Source: Pseudomonas taiwanensis (GTDB taxonomy: Bacteria; Pseudomonadota; Gammaproteobacteria; Pseudomonadales; Pseudomonadaceae). Taken from it: a stretch of 64,000 bases of DNA. How positions within the stretch are numbered: the first letter of the stretch is position 1; every line of letters begins with the position of its first letter. The notes under the pieces were generated by a model. That model worked only from the letters and a program-made list of their open reading frames with translations, was not told where the DNA came from and did no database searches. Positions 17,462-27,970 of this stretch are shown piece after piece. The position numbers and the translations under genes were made by a program. The stretch spans positions 451,001-515,000 of the forward strand of contig NZ_QJRF01000061.1 of NCBI RefSeq assembly GCF_013393345.1, in the 5' to 3' direction.

Positions 17462-18825
17462 GTGGAAGGCTGTGCCTCGCGCAGCATGCTGTCGTCCTGC
17501 GACTCCGCGCCCCAACTCTGCAGCCGCTGCAGGCTCTCGCGATAAGGTTTGAGCCCGGCCCACAGCAGCACCACCGAACTCGCCACCGCGATGGTGGTGA
17601 CAATCAGCAGCGAGTAACGCAGGGCCTTGTCGTCGGCGAACACGTAGTCGGTCACCAGCGCGACGGCGGTGGGACCGAAGCCGAGGCCGATCAGGGTGAT
17701 CACGAACAGGTAGATGGCCGAAGCCTGGCCGCGCATGGCGTTGGGCATGATTTCCTGGATGGCGGCCGGCGCCACGCCGAAGGGCATGCTCAAGCAGAAC
17801 ACTGTAGGCGCCATCAGCACTGTCACCCAGAAAGCGTCATCCAGCAGAGGAAACAGCACCACCAGCGGCAAGGCGCCGAGGGCGGCGAAGAGGCCGACGC
17901 GCATGTTGGCATCCGCGCGACCGTGCTTGGCCATCCAGTCCGCCAGGCGCCCACCGAATACGATCCCCAGGCAACCGAACACGGCCACCAGGCTGCCGTA
18001 GATCACGCCAACCTGGCCGGCGTCCCAGCCATGGGTACGGATGTAGAAGGTGGGAATCCACGCAGCGCTGCCATAACCGGCGAAGGCCAGGCCGGCGAAG
18101 CCGAAGTTGTGGCAGATGACGGTGCGCCGATTGCTGCGCAGGTAACGACCGACCTCCGAAAGGGGCACCACCACGCCAGCACCAATGCCACGCCGCTGCG
18201 GTTCGCGCACCGCCAGCATCAGCAGGGTGAAGAGCACGCCGGCGGCGCCAAGGATCAGGAAGATCAATTGCCATGGACGGACCTCGCCCAGCACCGGCAA
18301 GTGCACCTCGCCCTGGGCCGAAGCGAACTTGATCACCAGCCCACCCAGCAGGAAGGCCAACCCGGAACCGAGATAGACGCCCATGGAGTAGACGCTGATG
18401 GCCGTAGCACGCCGCTCCTTGGGGAAACTGTCGGCGATCAGCGAATAGGCCGCCGGCGATAGGGCCGCCTCGCCCACGCCTACGCCGATGCGGCAGAGCA
18501 GGAATTGCCAGTAGAGCTTGGCCATGCCACACGCGGCAGTGGCGGCGCTCCAGAACAGCACGCCGACGGCGATCAACCCACGCCGGCTGCGGCTGTCGGC
18601 CAGACGCCCCAGGGGAATGCCGCAGACGGTATAGAAGAGCGCGAAGGAGAGGCCCATCAGCAGGCTCATCTGCGTGTCGCTGATGACCAGGTCACGGCGG
18701 ATGGGCTCCACCAGCAGGTTGAGAATCTGCCGATCGATGAAGGACAGCACGTAGGCCACCATCAGGATGGCAACGGTGGTCCAGGCTCTCAGGCCCGAGG
18801 GATAGCCATTGTTCTTGTTCTGCAT
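17458..18825 (-). CDS. MFS transporter, spinster-like
   Basis: A 455-residue major-facilitator protein with 12 predicted helices. The opening 'VAYVLSFIDRQILNLLVEPI' and the loop 2-3 motif GIPLGRLADSRSRRGLIAVG are typical of spinster/hexuronate-type MFS proteins; 'RIGVGVGEAALSPAAYSLIADSFPKERRATA' is the TM4-5 region. The substrate is unknown. The last two codons and the TAG stop lie against and inside a dispersed palindromic repeat, so the native C-terminus may have been reset by repeat insertion. By order it is the equivalent of PA4654. Confidence 0.9.
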   Translation of the reverse strand: MQNKNNGYPSGLRAWTTVAILMVAYVLSFIDRQILNLLVEPIRRDLVISDTQMSLLMGLSFALFYTVCGIPLGRLADSRSRRGLIAVGVLFWSAATAACGMAKLYWQFLLCRIGVGVGEAALSPAAYSLIADSFPKERRATAISVYSMGVYLGSGLAFLLGGLVIKFASAQGEVHLPVLGEVRPWQLIFLILGAAGVLFTLLMLAVREPQRRGIGAGVVVPLSEVGRYLRSNRRTVICHNFGFAGLAFAGYGSAAWIPTFYIRTHGWDAGQVGVIYGSLVAVFGCLGIVFGGRLADWMAKHGRADANMRVGLFAALGALPLVVLFPLLDDAFWVTVLMAPTVFCLSMPFGVAPAAIQEIMPNAMRGQASAIYLFVITLIGLGFGPTAVALVTDYVFADDKALRYSLLIVTTIAVASSVVLLWAGLKPYRESLQRLQSWGAESQDDSMLREAQPST

Positions 18826-18977
18826 GGGCTCTCCTCGGCGCCGCCGGTGCGGCGCACGACGGTTGAAGAAGAGCCCAGCTTAGGTGGCCATGGGCGGCCT
18901 GAATACGAGAACGGTCGTCATATAGGCAGGCTGAATGCGATCCGTGCCCTTCGGCTAATAGCTACCCCTGAAAACAT

Positions 18978-19024
18978 CGTAGGAGCGAGCTCTGCTCGCG
19001 AAGGAGCTCCAGCTCACTCCTACG
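18978..19024. repeat. REP-like palindrome between MFS gene and hemH
   Basis: Outer arms CGTAGGAG (18978-18985) and CTCCTACG (19017-19024) enclose a smaller gagcgagctctgctcgcg palindrome. It is downstream of hemH and may serve as its 3' end structure. Confidence 0.65.
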
Positions 19025-19033
19025 TACGTGGGG

Positions 19034-20062
19034 TCACAGAGGCCGCACTGCGGTTTCGCAGAGTTTCGCCAGGGCCGAAACCCATTGCGGATGGCTGTTC
19101 ATGCACGGCACCAGCACCAGCTCCTGGCCGCCCGCTTCCTGGAACTGCTCGCTGCCACGCTGGCCGATTTCTTCCAGCGTCTCGATGCAGTCGGCAACGA
19201 AGGCCGGGCACATCACCAGCAGCTTCTTCACGCCCTGCTTCGCCAGTTCATCGAGCCGCGCTTCGGTGTAAGGCTCGATCCACTTGTCCTTGCCCAGGCG
19301 CGACTGGAAGGACACCGACCACTTGCCCGGCGCAAGGCCGGCGCGCTCAGCGAAGGCTTCCGCCGTGCGCTGGCATTGGCTGCGGTAGCAGACTGCCAGG
19401 ACCTCGTCGCTGACACCACGGCTGTCGGCGGCGCTCAAGTCATGTTGCGGGTCGATACCCTTGACCAGCTTGCGGATATGCCGCTCGGGCAAACCGTGGA
19501 AGCTCAGCAGCAGGTGGTCGAAGTCCTGCTCCAGGTAGGGCTTGGCGCTGGCCACCAGGGCGTCCAGGTAATCCGGCTGGGCGAAGAAGGGTGGCAGCAC
19601 CGCAACGTCCAGCTTGAGGCCCTGCTCGCGGATCACCCGGCGAGCTTCCTCGATGGCGGTCGTGGTGGTGCTATCGGCGAACTGCGGATAGAGCGGTGCC
19701 AGGGTCACACGCTTGATGCCCTGTGCTGCCAACTTGCGCAGGGCGCTTTCGATGGAAGGTTCGCCATAGCGCATCGCCAGTTCCACCGGGCCATGCCGCC
19801 AGTGGGGAACGATCGCGTCCTGCAATTCGCGACTGAGGACGATCAGCGGCGAGCCGTTCGGCCACCAGATGGACGAATACGCGTGAGCCGACTGCGCCGG
19901 ACGCTTGATCAGGATCAGCGAAACCAGCAGGCGCCGCAGCGGCCAGGGCAGGTCGACTACATAGGGGTCCATGAGGAACTGATCGAGGTAGCTCCGTACG
20001 TCCTCCACCTTGGTGGAAGCCGGAGAACCCAGGTTGACCAGCAGCAGCGCGTGATCAGTCAT
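19034..20062 (-). CDS. hemH: Ferrochelatase
   Basis: A 342-residue enzyme that inserts Fe2+ into protoporphyrin IX, the last step of heme synthesis. 'LLLVNLGSP' opens the protein, '[15 protein letters not shown]' holds the catalytic histidine region, and '[12 protein letters not shown]' and '[15 protein letters not shown]' are family blocks. The ATG at 20062 is preferred to the TTG one codon earlier; it shares its A with the TGA stop of yfcH, so translation is coupled. Confidence 0.96.
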   Translation of the reverse strand: MTDHALLLVNLGSPASTKVEDVRSYLDQFLMDPYVVDLPWPLRRLLVSLILIKRPAQSAHAYSSIWWPNGSPLIVLSRELQDAIVPHWRHGPVELAMRYGEPSIESALRKLAAQGIKRVTLAPLYPQFADSTTTTAIEEARRVIREQGLKLDVAVLPPFFAQPDYLDALVASAKPYLEQDFDHLLLSFHGLPERHIRKLVKGIDPQHDLSAADSRGVSDEVLAVCYRSQCQRTAEAFAERAGLAPGKWSVSFQSRLGKDKWIEPYTEARLDELAKQGVKKLLVMCPAFVADCIETLEEIGQRGSEQFQEAGGQELVLVPCMNSHPQWVSALAKLCETAVRPL

Positions 20063-20970
20063 CAAACATCCTTAGGCTTCAGCAGGTCGCCGAGGGCCAT
20101 GTCCAGATCGGTGAATGCAAAGGTGAATCCCGCCGCCCGCAATCGGGCCGGTACCGCACGCTGGCCGCCGAGCAACAGACCGGCCAGTTCGCCCAGCACC
20201 AGGCGCAGGACGAACGCCGGCGCCGGCATGAAGGCTGGCCGCCCCAATGCGCGACCCAGGCTTCGGGCGAAGTCGCGGTTGCGCACGGGCTGCGGCGAGC
20301 ACGCATTATAAGGACCGCGCGCGTCGCTTCGCTTCAAGAGAAAATCCATCAGGGCAATTTGGTCGTCGAGGTGCACCCACGGCATCCATTGCCGACCATT
20401 GCCCAAGGGGCCGCCCAGCCCCAGGCGAAAGGGCGGCACCAGGCGTTTGAGGAACCCACCGTCACGCGCCAGCACCAGACCGGTGCGCACCAGCACCACG
20501 CGGATGCCGAATGCCTCTGCGCGTTGCGCGGTCTCCTCCCAGGCCACGCACAACTGGCTGGCGAAATCGTCGGTCACCGGAGGTGAATCCTCAGTCAGTT
20601 CCCGCTCGCCCCCATCGCCGTACCAGCCAACCGCGGAGCCATTGAGCAGGACCTGCGGCATCTGGCCGCGCTTCTCCAGCCACTCCAGCATCTGCTCGGT
20701 GAGGGTGATGCGGCTGCCCCAAAGCTGTGCCTTGCGCTTGTTGCTCCACGGCCGGTCGGCAATGGGTTCGCCCGCCAGGTTGACGATGGCGTCCAAGGGT
20801 TCATCGCCATACTCGGGAAACTGACTGATGCCACGCACCGTGCGACCGCAGAGACTTGCCACGCTCTGCGGCCGCCGACTCAGCACTGTGAGCTGATGAC
20901 CTTCCGCGAGCCAACGCTGGCAGAGCGCACGGCCGATCAGACCAGTACCGCCGGTCAGCAATATGTGCAT
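20062..20970 (-). CDS. yfcH: TIGR01777 family epimerase (YfcH/SDR39U1)
   Basis: A 302-residue NAD(P)-binding SDR. The N-terminal motif [16 protein letters not shown] and the C-terminal DUF1731-like domain ([34 protein letters not shown]) identify the family. The enzyme's substrate is unknown. It is the first gene of a two-gene operon with hemH, the usual pairing in Pseudomonas. Confidence 0.93.
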   Translation of the reverse strand: MHILLTGGTGLIGRALCQRWLAEGHQLTVLSRRPQSVASLCGRTVRGISQFPEYGDEPLDAIVNLAGEPIADRPWSNKRKAQLWGSRITLTEQMLEWLEKRGQMPQVLLNGSAVGWYGDGGERELTEDSPPVTDDFASQLCVAWEETAQRAEAFGIRVVLVRTGLVLARDGGFLKRLVPPFRLGLGGPLGNGRQWMPWVHLDDQIALMDFLLKRSDARGPYNACSPQPVRNRDFARSLGRALGRPAFMPAPAFVLRLVLGELAGLLLGGQRAVPARLRAAGFTFAFTDLDMALGDLLKPKDV

Positions 20971-21096
20971 GGCATCCTCCTCGCATGGCGCTAACTGCGG
21001 ATATCGCCCTAGTCTGGTTTATGACGAATCAACGTGCCCCGGTTCGGGCCACGTATCGTCAGAAATGCAGAAGTCAGCGATTGGAACCGATCGACC

Positions 21097-21120
21097 TGTA
21101 CAAAGCTTGAAATTTGTACA
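21097..21120. promoter_or_regulatory. PplR/LitR-type operator 1: TGTACA-N12-TGTACA
   Basis: TGTACA at 21097-21102 and 21115-21120 with exactly 12 bases between, the spacing reported for P. putida PplR1 sites (T(G/A)TACA-N12-TGTA(C/T)A). The flanks extend the symmetry to CCTGTACAAA/TTTGTACAGG. A possible -35 TTGAAA (21107-21112) with -10 TAAAGC (21130-21135) overlaps it, 48 bases before the oxidoreductase ATG. Confidence 0.75.
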
Positions 21121-21164
21121 GGTGTTGTCTAAAGCGTAGCCTGTAGCCATAGGTAACGAGGTAG

Positions 21165-22151
<987 letters not shown>

Positions 22152-22306
22152 TCGCGCGACCCGACCTGCGCAAATTCCCGCGCTCGAAATGGACGGCCCT
22201 GCGGCCGTCCAGACACGGAAAACACGTCCCCGTCCGCCCCTCCCGTCATCGATGAGAAGTGACGTCCTGACTGCTCGGCTGTCACTGATTCCCCTCAACC
22301 ATAACT

Positions 22307-22346
22307 TGTACAAGACATTTGACTTGTACAAGTAAAGCTCTATGAT
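22307..22346 (+). promoter_or_regulatory. Promoter of the DUF523-merR-phrB operon with operator 2
   Basis: -35 TTGACT (22319-22324), 16-base spacer, -10 TATGAT (22341-22346). TGTACA at 22307-22312 and 22325-22330 (N12) straddle the -35, the second half-site lying directly in the spacer, so a bound regulator would block RNA polymerase. Confidence 0.75.
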
Positions 22347-22357
22347 TTCAGAAAATA

Positions 22358-22381
22358 TGTACAAGATTCACGCCTTGTACA
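22358..22381 (+). promoter_or_regulatory. PplR/LitR-type operator 3: TGTACA-N12-TGTACA
   Basis: TGTACA at 22358-22363 and 22376-22381, again with N12, just downstream of the expected transcription start and 51 bases (about five helical turns) from operator 2. Confidence 0.72.
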
Positions 22382-22402
22382 ACTCATGTCCAGGTAACAC
22401 CC

Positions 22403-23371
22403 ATGGCCATGCATTTCGATCTGACACAGCGTCCCAAACTGGGTATCAGTGCCTGCCTGCTTGGTGAACCCGTGCGCTTCAATGGTGGGCACAAGGCGTC
22501 ACGGCTGTGCAGTCACAGTCTGGCGGCGTACTTCGACTTCGTTCCCCAGTGCCCGGAAGTGGCCATCGGACTCGGCATACCCCGCGCGCCCATACGACTG
22601 ATTGGCGACCCCAAAGCACCGCGCGCGGTCGGCACGCGCCAGCCGCAGCACGATCACACCGAAGCGCTGGCCGAATTCGGCAAGGTCATGGCCGAGCAGC
22701 TCGACGACATCAGTGGCTACATCTTCATGCAGAAGTCACCTTCCTGCGGGCTGGCACGGGTCAGGGTCCATCAGGTCAGTGGCCAGGCTATTGAAGGCGG
22801 CGGCCGAGGCATCTTCGCCCACGCCTTCTGCGCCCTGCGTCCGGATCTGCCGGTGGAGGAAGAAGGTCGCCTCAACGACCCTGTGCTGCGGGAAAACTTC
22901 TTCACCCGCGTCTACGCCTATGCGCAGTGGCAAGCACTGTGCCGCGAGGGACTGACGCACAAGGCGATCATCGCGTTCCACTCCCGCTACAAGTACCAGC
23001 TGATGGCCCACGACCCGGTGCAGTACAAAGTCCTTGGCCGACTGCTTGGCGACATCGGCGCGCACCTGGCAACGGAGATTGGGCCGCGCTATTTCTCCGC
23101 ACTCATGACGGCCCTTGGCAAATGCGCCACGCGTGGCACCCACAGCAACGTGCTGCAGCACCTCAGTGGTTATCTCAAAACCCACCTCAAGCCCATGGAA
23201 AAGGCCGAGCTCCAGCGCCTGATCGAGCAGTACCGCAGCGGCGTCATCCCGCTGGTTGTGCCTATCACCCTGCTCAAGCATCACTTCAACAGTCACCCGG
23301 ATCGCTACATCGCCCAGCAGGCCTATCTGCAGCCGCATCCGGAAGAACTCAGCCTGCGCAACGCCGTCTAG
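22403..23371 (+). CDS. DUF523-DUF1722 protein (YbgA-like; possible thiouracil desulfurase domain)
   Basis: A 322-residue two-domain protein. The N-terminal DUF523 part (about 10-160) has the conserved cysteines of the TudS family: Cys18 in ISACLLGEPVRFNGGHK, Cys50 in FVPQCPEV and Cys115 in KSPSCG, which in characterised members bind an Fe-S cluster used for 2-thiouracil desulfuration. The C-terminal DUF1722 (about 195-310) has 'FHSRYKYQLMAHDPVQYKVLG'. E. coli YbgA has the same architecture and also neighbours phr. It is first in an operon with merR (2-base gap) and phrB. Enzymatic role inferred from family only. Confidence 0.88.
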   Translation: MAMHFDLTQRPKLGISACLLGEPVRFNGGHKASRLCSHSLAAYFDFVPQCPEVAIGLGIPRAPIRLIGDPKAPRAVGTRQPQHDHTEALAEFGKVMAEQLDDISGYIFMQKSPSCGLARVRVHQVSGQAIEGGGRGIFAHAFCALRPDLPVEEEGRLNDPVLRENFFTRVYAYAQWQALCREGLTHKAIIAFHSRYKYQLMAHDPVQYKVLGRLLGDIGAHLATEIGPRYFSALMTALGKCATRGTHSNVLQHLSGYLKTHLKPMEKAELQRLIEQYRSGVIPLVVPITLLKHHFNSHPDRYIAQQAYLQPHPEELSLRNAV

Positions 23372-23373
23372 CC

Positions 23374-24303
23374 ATGGACAGCCCAAGCGAAACCTCCATG
23401 GAAATCGACTACCAGGCTGCGCTGTCTCAGGGGCTGCTGCCCATACGCGAAGTGGCGCGCCAGACCGGCGTGATCCCGGTGACCCTGCGCGCATGGGAAC
23501 GCCGCTACGGGCTGGTCGTGCCGCTGCGCACCCGCAAGGGCCATCGTCTTTACACGGCGGAGGATGTAGCGCGCATTCGCCTGATCCTCACCTGGCTGGA
23601 CCGAGGCGTCGCCGTCGGCCAGGTCAAGGGGCTCCTCAAGGAACAATCTGCACTGCCCCTCGTCGAGCCCACGCAGGACTCACCCTGGGACCAGCAGCGC
23701 CGGCACCTGCTGGAAGCCATCGGCAATCTCGCCGAACGCCCACTGGACGAATACTTCAACGCCGCCGTGGCGCTCTATCCGCCACAGACCCTCTACCGGC
23801 AATTGTTGCAGCCCCTGCTGGAAGAACTGGATCAACGTTGGCGCGGCCAGTTCGGCAGCCAGGTGGAGCGTGTGTTCCTGCACGCCTGGCTGCGTACCAA
23901 ATTGGGCGCGAGGCTCTACCACAACAACCGCCAGTACAGCGGGGCACCGATCCTGATGATCAATGTTTCGGAGCTGCCAATGGAGCCCGGACTCTGGCTC
24001 ACGGCCTGGCTCGCCAGCAGCGCCGATTGCACAGTAGTCGTCTTCGACTGGCCGGTGCCCGCCGCCGAACTGGCCCTGGCCGTGGCGCGTATCCAGCCCT
24101 GCGCGTTGTTGCTCTATTCCAGCCAGCCGCTAAGCCCGGGGCAATTGCCCAGACTGCTCAACGGCCAACACTGTCCATTTCTGCTGGCAGGCCCCGCAGC
24201 GGCCATCCACCAAGCGGATCCCACTCCCGGCGTCATCCTGGCCCAAAGCCCGCTCGACGCCTTGCAGGCCCTGTCAGACCTCGGCCTGCTGCACAACCGA
24301 TAA
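23374..24303 (+). CDS. MerR-family regulator of the LitR/CarH (PplR) group without B12 ligand motif
   Basis: A 309-residue regulator. The MerR-type helix-turn-helix is at about 22-75 (LPIREVARQTGV...LRAWERRYGL, then RLYTAEDVARIRLI), with the R-x-W-E-R-R-Y-G of the CarA/LitR group. In B12-binding LitR/CarH the middle domain has a W-x9-EH motif and a D-x-H-x2-G in the last domain. Here the region is QRWRGQFGSQVERVFLHAWL, with ER in place of EH, and I see no D-x-H-x2-G, so cobalamin sensing is unlikely. That fits P. putida PplR proteins, which act with LOV-domain proteins. ATG 23374 is used; ATG 23398 is a possible alternative. Confidence 0.88.
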   Translation: MDSPSETSMEIDYQAALSQGLLPIREVARQTGVIPVTLRAWERRYGLVVPLRTRKGHRLYTAEDVARIRLILTWLDRGVAVGQVKGLLKEQSALPLVEPTQDSPWDQQRRHLLEAIGNLAERPLDEYFNAAVALYPPQTLYRQLLQPLLEELDQRWRGQFGSQVERVFLHAWLRTKLGARLYHNNRQYSGAPILMINVSELPMEPGLWLTAWLASSADCTVVVFDWPVPAAELALAVARIQPCALLLYSSQPLSPGQLPRLLNGQHCPFLLAGPAAAIHQADPTPGVILAQSPLDALQALSDLGLLHNR

Positions 24304-24314
24304 AGGAATGCGCC

Positions 24315-25745
24315 ATGCGCCAGCTCATCTGGTTCCGCACCGACCTGCGCGTGCAGGACAACACAGCCCTGCAGGCCGCCCTCACCTCCGGCCCCACGCT
24401 GGCGCTGTACCTCATCAGCCCGGGTCAGTGGCAGGTGCACGACGACGCCCCTGCCAAGGTGGATTTCTGGCTGCGCAACCTGGCTGAGCTGGCTTGGGCA
24501 CTGGACCGGCTGAACGTGCCGCTTCTGGTTCGCCACGTCGACACCTGGGCCGAAGCGCCACAAGTGCTGCGCGAGGTCTGCCATGAGTTCGACATCGGCT
24601 CGGTGCAGGTCAATGAGGAATACGGCATCAACGAGGCCCGGCGCGACCGCCAGGTGGCCGATCTATTGGCGGCAGACAATATCGTCCTGCACAGCCATCT
24701 CGACCAATTGCTGTTCCGTCCCGGCAGCGTGCTGACCCAGTCCGGCACCTGCTTCCAGGTCTTCAGCCAGTTCCGCAAGGCCTGCTACCAGCGCCTGCAC
24801 ACCGCGCTACCGAGGTGCCTGCCGCCCCCTGTGGCGCAGGAGGAACTGGATATCCCCAGCGATACGCTCCCGGCTTTGGTGGAAGGCTTCCCGATACCCC
24901 CGGAAAGCCTGCGCCAACTCTGGCCGGCTGGCGAAGAGGCCGCACGCGAACGCCTGGATGCCTTCGCCCTGGAAGAGCTCTGGTGCTACGAGGAACGCCG
25001 GGATTTCCCTGCGGCAGCCGGCACCAGCCAGCTTTCGCCCTACCTCGCCGCCGGTGTGCTTTCACCCCGCCAGTGCCTGCACGCGGCGCTGCGCAACAAC
25101 CAAGGGGAGTTCGACAGTGGCAACCCCGGCGCCGTCTGCTGGATCAACGAGCTGCTCTGGCGCGAGTTCTACAAGCACATCCTGGTGGCCTTTCCACGGG
25201 TTTCCCGCCACCGGCCTTTCCGCAAGGAAACCGAAGCGCTGCATTGGCGCCGAGCGCCGGAGGAACTGGAAGCCTGGCAGCAGGGTCGCACCGGGATTCC
25301 CATCGTCGACGCGGCGATGCGCCAGTTGCTCGCCACCGGCTGGATGCACAACCGCCTGCGCATGGTGGTGGCCATGTTCCTCACCAAGAACCTGCTGATC
25401 GACTGGCGCGAAGGCGAGCGCTGGTTCATGCGTAACCTTATCGACGGTGACCTCGCGGCGAACAATGGAGGTTGGCAGTGGAGCGCCTCCACCGGAACCG
25501 ATGCGGCTCCTTACTTCCGCATCTTCAACCCCATTAGCCAGTCGCAGAAATTCGACCCGGACGGCCGCTTCCTGCGTCAGTGGTTACCGGAGCTCGCTCA
25601 TCTCGACAAGCGCGATATCCACAACCCGGCCGGGCTGGGTGGCCTGTACGGTGTGACGGGGTATCCGTTGCCCCTGGTGGACCTCTATGCCAGCCGCGAT
25701 CGGGCACTGGAGGCATTCCGGAACCTTTCGGAACGCACCGTTTGA
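24315..25745 (+). CDS. phrB: Deoxyribodipyrimidine photo-lyase
   Basis: A 476-residue class I CPD photolyase that uses FAD and blue light to split pyrimidine dimers. The N-terminal antenna domain opens LIWFRTDLRVQDNTAL; the FAD domain has 'CWINELLWREFYKHIL', 'GIPIVDAAMRQLLATGWMHNR', 'DWREGERWFMRNLIDGDLAANNG' (long motif at residues 365-385) and WSASTGTDAAPYFRIFNP. The start ATG at 24315 lies behind AAGGAATG, 11 bases after the merR stop. Last gene of the operon with the light-type operators. Confidence 0.97.
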   Translation: MRQLIWFRTDLRVQDNTALQAALTSGPTLALYLISPGQWQVHDDAPAKVDFWLRNLAELAWALDRLNVPLLVRHVDTWAEAPQVLREVCHEFDIGSVQVNEEYGINEARRDRQVADLLAADNIVLHSHLDQLLFRPGSVLTQSGTCFQVFSQFRKACYQRLHTALPRCLPPPVAQEELDIPSDTLPALVEGFPIPPESLRQLWPAGEEAARERLDAFALEELWCYEERRDFPAAAGTSQLSPYLAAGVLSPRQCLHAALRNNQGEFDSGNPGAVCWINELLWREFYKHILVAFPRVSRHRPFRKETEALHWRRAPEELEAWQQGRTGIPIVDAAMRQLLATGWMHNRLRMVVAMFLTKNLLIDWREGERWFMRNLIDGDLAANNGGWQWSASTGTDAAPYFRIFNPISQSQKFDPDGRFLRQWLPELAHLDKRDIHNPAGLGGLYGVTGYPLPLVDLYASRDRALEAFRNLSERTV

Positions 25746-25760
25746 AGATTCGCGGCCAAT

Positions 25761-25786
25761 AAAAAACCGGGCGCTTGGCCCGGCTT
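25761..25786 (-). terminator. Terminator of pagL (weakly bidirectional)
   Basis: On the minus strand GCCGGGC, loop, GCCCGG, then six T (25761-25766). On the plus strand the T-run is short, so it would only weakly end the phrB transcript. Confidence 0.85.
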
Positions 25787-25805
25787 TCGATACTGCGGAT
25801 TCGCC

Positions 25806-26321
25806 TCAGAAGGACAGGCGATAGTGCAGGGTGTAGGTCTCCACGCCATCGTTCGGCTGCTTGATGCCGGCGTTGGAGTAGTGCATGGCGCGCACGCCGA
25901 CTTCCTGGTTGGCGAAGCGCAGGCCCAGGCCGATGCGGTCTTCAAACTGGAAGGAGGAACCCAGGTCGTTGTCTTCCAGGTCGGTATCGGAGAACACGGC
26001 CGCGCCGATACCAGCCTCGATGTAAGGCTTCACGGTTTCACCAGCGAACTCGTAAACGAACACCGGAGTGAAGGAAAGGCTGTTGTTGCTGGAGGTCTCA
26101 TCACCTTCCCAGTAGGTGTAGGCGGCATCCCAGTAACCGGTCAGACGCCCTACATTGGTCTGAAACCAACTGCTGGAGAAGTCGAACTGGGTCCCCAGGC
26201 GATACACCATGGTGGATTCGCCAGTCTGGCCGATGTCCAGGGAAACGTCCGCAGCTTGCGCGGAAACGACTTGGCCGAGGGAAAGGGTTGCAGCGGCGGC
26301 CCAGCAGAAAAGCTTCTTCAT
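25806..26321 (-). CDS. pagL: Lipid A 3-O-deacylase PagL
   Basis: A 171-residue outer-membrane beta-barrel enzyme that removes the 3-O-acyl chain of lipid A. The signal peptide ends near residue 23 (VVSAQAADVSLD). The catalytic H-x-S pair is seen in MHYSNAG (H147, S149) and the catalytic Glu is E161 in NDGVETY, with the same 12-residue spacing as P. aeruginosa PagL (S128 to E140 in the mature form). The C-terminus ends in Phe (HYRLSF), as needed for barrel assembly. Single gene with its own terminator. Confidence 0.93.
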   Translation of the reverse strand: MKKLFCWAAAATLSLGQVVSAQAADVSLDIGQTGESTMVYRLGTQFDFSSSWFQTNVGRLTGYWDAAYTYWEGDETSSNNSLSFTPVFVYEFAGETVKPYIEAGIGAAVFSDTDLEDNDLGSSFQFEDRIGLGLRFANQEVGVRAMHYSNAGIKQPNDGVETYTLHYRLSF

Positions 26322-26424
26322 GAAACCAATCCTTTTTCTGAAGTGCAGGCAGAAAATTCTTAATATCTGACGGCGATTATAGATAGCTTTTTAATCGGGG
26401 AAAGACATCTGGCGGACTTTTGTA

Positions 26425-27216
26425 TCAATCCGGAAACCTGTCCACATGGACGGATTCGCCCCAGAGAATCGGCAAGATTTCCTGCATCGCCGATGGATCG
26501 CCGCTGGACCAGAAGAGGCAGGCCTCGGCCTCTTCTTCCGCCAACAGGCCGCGTGCCTCGAGCAGCCGCTGCAACTGCCGGGCGACCGCCGCGCCGGTAT
26601 CGATCAGGCTGACCGAGTCCGGCACCATCTCGCGCAGCAAGGGGCGCAGGAAGGGGTAGTGAGTACAGCCGAGGATCAAGGTATCGCTGCCCTCGGCCAG
26701 CAGCGGCTCGACGTAGGCCGTCAGCAGGGCGCGCGTTTCCGGCCCCATCAGGTCGCCAGCCTCGATGCGTTCGACCAGCCCCGGGCAGGGCTGGGTAATG
26801 ACGCGCACATCGCCCGCGAACCGATCCAGCAATGCGGCGAACTTGGCGCTCTTCAGGGTGCCAGTGGTCGCCAGCACCCCTACCACGCCGCTGCGCGTCG
26901 CTGCCGCAGCCGGCTTCACTGCCGGCTCCATGCCGACGATAGGCAGCTGTGGATAACGTTCCCGCAGGTCGGCCACGGCAGCCACGGTGGCTGTGTTGCA
27001 GGCCAGCACCAGCGCCTTGGCACCCTGGTCGAGCAGGAACTCGGCAATACGATGGCTGCGCTCGCGGATGAAGTCCGCGCTTTTCTCGCCGTAGGGCACG
27101 TGGCCACTGTCCGCTACGTAGAGAAGGGATTCGCGAGGCAGCAAAGAACGGATTTCCCGGAGTACGGAAAGGCCGCCGACGCCTGAGTCGAAGACCCCAA
27201 CCGCCGCCTCAGGCAT
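26425..27216 (-). CDS. murI: Glutamate racemase
   Basis: A 263-residue enzyme making D-glutamate for peptidoglycan. The two catalytic cysteine blocks are visible: [14 protein letters not shown] and [15 protein letters not shown]; the N-terminus has [17 protein letters not shown]. Its start overlaps the end of moeB by 8 bases, so it is the last gene of the hemA-prfA-prmC-moeB-murI operon. Confidence 0.96.
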   Translation of the reverse strand: MPEAAVGVFDSGVGGLSVLREIRSLLPRESLLYVADSGHVPYGEKSADFIRERSHRIAEFLLDQGAKALVLACNTATVAAVADLRERYPQLPIVGMEPAVKPAAAATRSGVVGVLATTGTLKSAKFAALLDRFAGDVRVITQPCPGLVERIEAGDLMGPETRALLTAYVEPLLAEGSDTLILGCTHYPFLRPLLREMVPDSVSLIDTGAAVARQLQRLLEARGLLAEEEAEACLFWSSGDPSAMQEILPILWGESVHVDRFPD

Positions 27217-27970
27217 GCCGCACTCCGCAGACTTCGCAGGCCGGGTCGCGTTTCACTCGCAGCTCCCGGAAGCGACTGCCCAAGGCGTCCACCAGCAACA
27301 GGCGGCCGACCATGGGCTCACCGAAGCCGGCGATCAGCTTGAGCGCTTCCAGGGCCTGCAGGCTGCCCACCAGTCCAACCAGCGGGCCGACCACGCCGGC
27401 TTCGCTGCAGGTCAGTTCGGCTTCGCTGCCATGGCCGTAGAGGCAGTGGTAGCAGGGGCTGTCGTCGCGACGAGGATCGAAAACCGAAAGCTGGCCTTCG
27501 AGACGGATCGCGGCGCCGGACACCAATGGCTTGCCGGCAGCCACGCACGCCGCGTTCACCGCTTCGCGGGTACCGAAGTTGTCGGTGCAATCCAGAACCA
27601 CGTCGACGGCGGCGACTGCCGCGGCCAGGGAGTCCACGTCCAGCGCGCGGCTATGCGGCACCAGACGGACCTCGGGGTTCAGCGCGGCAAGCCGGGCCAT
27701 GGCCGAGTCGACCTTGCTCAGCCCGACGCTGTTGCTGTCGTGGACGATCTGCCGCTGCAGGTTGGTCAGGTCGACGCTGTCGAAGTCCGCGAGATGCAGC
27801 TCACCCACGCCGGCAGCGGCCAGGTAGAGGGAAACCGGCGAGCCGAGGCCGCCGAGGCCAACGATCAGGACGCGGCCCTGCTTCAGGCGCAGCTGACCAT
27901 CGATATCGATCTGCGGCAGGAGGATCTGCCGGCTGTAGCGAAGGAGTTCCTGGTCACTCAGCATGGCCAT
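27209..27970 (-). CDS. moeB: Molybdopterin-synthase adenylyltransferase / ThiF-MoeB family
   Basis: A 253-residue E1-like enzyme that adenylates the C-terminal Gly of MoaD (or ThiS-like carriers). ATP-binding [20 protein letters not shown] starts near residue 36; catalytic Asp region [16 protein letters not shown]; zinc cysteines in CYHCLYG and CEVCG. ATG at 27970 overlaps the end of prmC by 13 bases; a second ATG two codons later is possible. Confidence 0.93.
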   Translation of the reverse strand: MAMLSDQELLRYSRQILLPQIDIDGQLRLKQGRVLIVGLGGLGSPVSLYLAAAGVGELHLADFDSVDLTNLQRQIVHDSNSVGLSKVDSAMARLAALNPEVRLVPHSRALDVDSLAAAVAAVDVVLDCTDNFGTREAVNAACVAAGKPLVSGAAIRLEGQLSVFDPRRDDSPCYHCLYGHGSEAELTCSEAGVVGPLVGLVGSLQALEALKLIAGFGEPMVGRLLLVDALGSRFRELRVKRDPACEVCGVRHA

